Assembly: GCA_003174035.1 (NCBI GenBank)
Contig: PRDV01000072.1
Span: forward strand, 1-6,351
Direction: 5' to 3'
Source of the DNA: Candidatus Babelota bacterium
GTDB lineage: Bacteria; Babelota; Babeliae; Babelales; Babelaceae
DNA length: 6,351 bases
The notes beneath the pieces were generated by a model. The model worked only from the letters and a program-made list of their open reading frames with translations, did no database searches and had not been told where the DNA came from. Position 1 is the stretch's first letter; each line of letters begins with the position of its first letter. Shown piece after piece: positions 5,199 to 6,351 of this stretch. Position numbers and translations under genes: made by a program.

Positions 5199-6351
5199 CT
5201 AAGCGCTTTCTCCTAATAAAGCTAAAATCTCTTTATCTTTACGCGATTTTGCTAATACCCTATCCGCCGATTGAATGGGAACTTTGCTTTCAATGAGACA
5301 CCGAACGATGTCAACGTTATCTTGCTCAATTGCCAAGAATAAGGGCGTCTTACCCTCATTATCAGCTAGTTGCTTGTTAACGCCCTTATAGAGCAAAAAC
5401 TTAGCAAAGTCGGTTAATTTTCCACTAATTGCTCTATGGAGCGGTGTGCGCCCCTTTTTATCTTTTGCCTCAATAGTTACGCCATGCTTTATCAAGCAGC
5501 GTGCAGCTGACTCCTGTCGGTCCTCTATAGCAATGTGCAAAGGCGTGCAACCCTGCTCATCTGGCTCATCCTTAAGAGCAACTTCTTTAATCAAAAACTC
5601 TATAACTTCGATATTTCCAAATTTACTTGCCCAATGAAAGCCCGTCCAACCGCTCTTTCCTCGTGCCTCCTTATTAACTCCGGCTTTGAGCAAGCATTTT
5701 ACAAGATCTACATTTCCGGATAAGCATGCACGATGAAAAGGGGTTCGACCCGCTTCATCTTGAGCTTCTTTATCTACTCCATTGGCAAGTAAATACTCGA
5801 TCATAGGTATTTGAGCATAAGCAATGGCAACATGTAATGGTGTTCTCAATTTTTCATCACGCGCTTCTTTGTTAGCTCCCTTATTAAGCAAATAATCTAA
5901 AAGATGCATTTTTTTGTATATAATCGATGTATGGAGGGGTGTCTCTTTCGCCAAATTTAAGGATTCTTTGTCTACCCCCTTTTCAATTAAAAGCCGCACG
6001 ATAAGATCATGGCCAAATATAGTCGCTAAATGAAGCGCAGTGCGACCCTTGTTATCTTTCGCTTCTTTATTCACACCCTGGCTCATTAAATACTCAACGA
6101 TGTCCCAAAATCCGCCTCTGCAGGCAAGGTGTAGCGGGGTTGCCCCATCATTATCCTTTGCCTCCTTATTTGCATCTTGTAAAAGCAACAATTGTGCAAT
6201 TAAACGTTGATTCGCAAGACAGGCTATATGCAATGGACTGCTACCATTTTTATCGAGCGCCTCGATCTGCAATCCACAGCGCAGTAAGCATTTTACCGTT
6301 GCAAACCTTCCACAATTCACCGCTAAATGGAGCGCTGTATATCCCTCGTTA
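5199..6351 (-). CDS. Ankyrin-repeat protein, eleven perfect-length repeats (5'-truncated by window edge)
   Basis: The frame stays open to the right edge, giving 383 codons before a TAG at 5199-5201. A GTG at 6320 could be mistaken for a start, but the ten codons upstream of it (NEGYTALHLA) complete an ankyrin repeat, so the real start lies outside. Eleven repeats of exactly 33 residues run without any insertion or deletion, each opening with an xGxTPLH-type turn, followed by a 19-residue tail ending LALLGESA. Most loops read NKEA[KR]D in place of the common bacterial DVNAKD. Repeat 8 is the most degenerate. Whether the protein is exported cannot be judged because the N-terminus is missing. 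Ankyrin stacks bind proteins; a host-directed effector is a reasonable but unproved guess. It differs in repeat style from the ankyrin gene at the left edge, so the two are not recent duplicates. Confidence 0.94.
   Translation of the reverse strand, partial: NEGYTALHLAVNCGRFATVKCLLRCGLQIEALDKNGSSPLHIACLANQRLIAQLLLLQDANKEAKDNDGATPLHLACRGGFWDIVEYLMSQGVNKEAKDNKGRTALHLATIFGHDLIVRLLIEKGVDKESLNLAKETPLHTSIIYKKMHLLDYLLNKGANKEARDEKLRTPLHVAIAYAQIPMIEYLLANGVDKEAQDEAGRTPFHRACLSGNVDLVKCLLKAGVNKEARGKSGWTGFHWASKFGNIEVIEFLIKEVALKDEPDEQGCTPLHIAIEDRQESAARCLIKHGVTIEAKDKKGRTPLHRAISGKLTDFAKFLLYKGVNKQLADNEGKTPLFLAIEQDNVDIVRCLIESKVPIQSADRVLAKSRKDKEILALLGESA
5259..6347 (-). repeat. Tandem array of eleven 99-base ankyrin units
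   Basis: Units begin every 99 bases from 6347 downward and end at 5259. Similarity is clear in protein but blurred in DNA: in units 2 and 3 the shared peptide NKEAKDN uses different synonymous codons at five of seven positions. This suggests old repeats kept by selection on protein, not recent expansion. Confidence 0.85.

Noticed and set aside
5446..5723. Two short plus-strand open frames
   Set aside because: Both are antisense to the ankyrin array and owe their openness to its regular codon pattern.
6318..6320. GTG as start of the right ankyrin gene
   Set aside because: The frame continues upstream with a proper ankyrin turn (EGYTALHLA), so this is an internal valine.

Overview
The window reads as accessory DNA from an AT-rich bacterium that probably lives in or on eukaryotic cells. 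The lineage cannot be proved from the sequence. The mix of long ankyrin-repeat proteins, a WD40-type propeller with an export signal, a small secreted orphan and an AAA-like/PD-(D/E)XK protein is what I would expect of amoeba- or protist-associated bacteria, such as Dependentiae (TM6) or Amoebophilus/Cardinium-type Bacteroidota. I lean weakly to Dependentiae because of the short Lys-then-hydrophobic leaders and the ankyrin/WD40 richness. Nothing here is a housekeeping gene.

Layout, left to right. (1) 1-997, minus strand: N-terminal 332 codons of an ankyrin-repeat protein with a probable signal peptide, running off the left edge. (2) 998-1275: AT-rich spacer holding this gene's ribosome-binding site and -10 box, plus weak hairpins. 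(3) 1276-2955, minus: a complete 559-residue protein with an AAA-ATPase-like N-terminal domain and a PD-(D/E)XK nuclease-type C-terminal domain. (4) 2956-3134: divergent, AT-rich regulatory spacer with short repeats. (5) 3135-4586, plus: a 483-residue protein with an N-terminal hydrophobic leader, an unrecognised helical region and about seven propeller blades; it starts with GTG. (6) A 27-bp convergent gap without an obvious terminator. (7) 4614-4976, minus: a 120-residue secreted protein I do not recognise, with a strong ribosome-binding site and a good sigma70-like promoter. (8) 4977-5198: spacer. (9) 5199-6351, minus: C-terminal 383 codons of a second ankyrin protein with eleven repeats of exactly 33 residues. 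Its true start lies beyond the right edge.

How they may work together: three of the five genes carry export signals and the fifth lacks its N-terminus in this window, so the region looks like a cluster of candidate host-interaction proteins interrupted by a nuclease-family gene. No operon links them; every gene has its own spacer and apparently its own start signals. Any shared function is inference from neighbourhood. I found no rRNA, tRNA, CRISPR array, insertion sequence or integrase.
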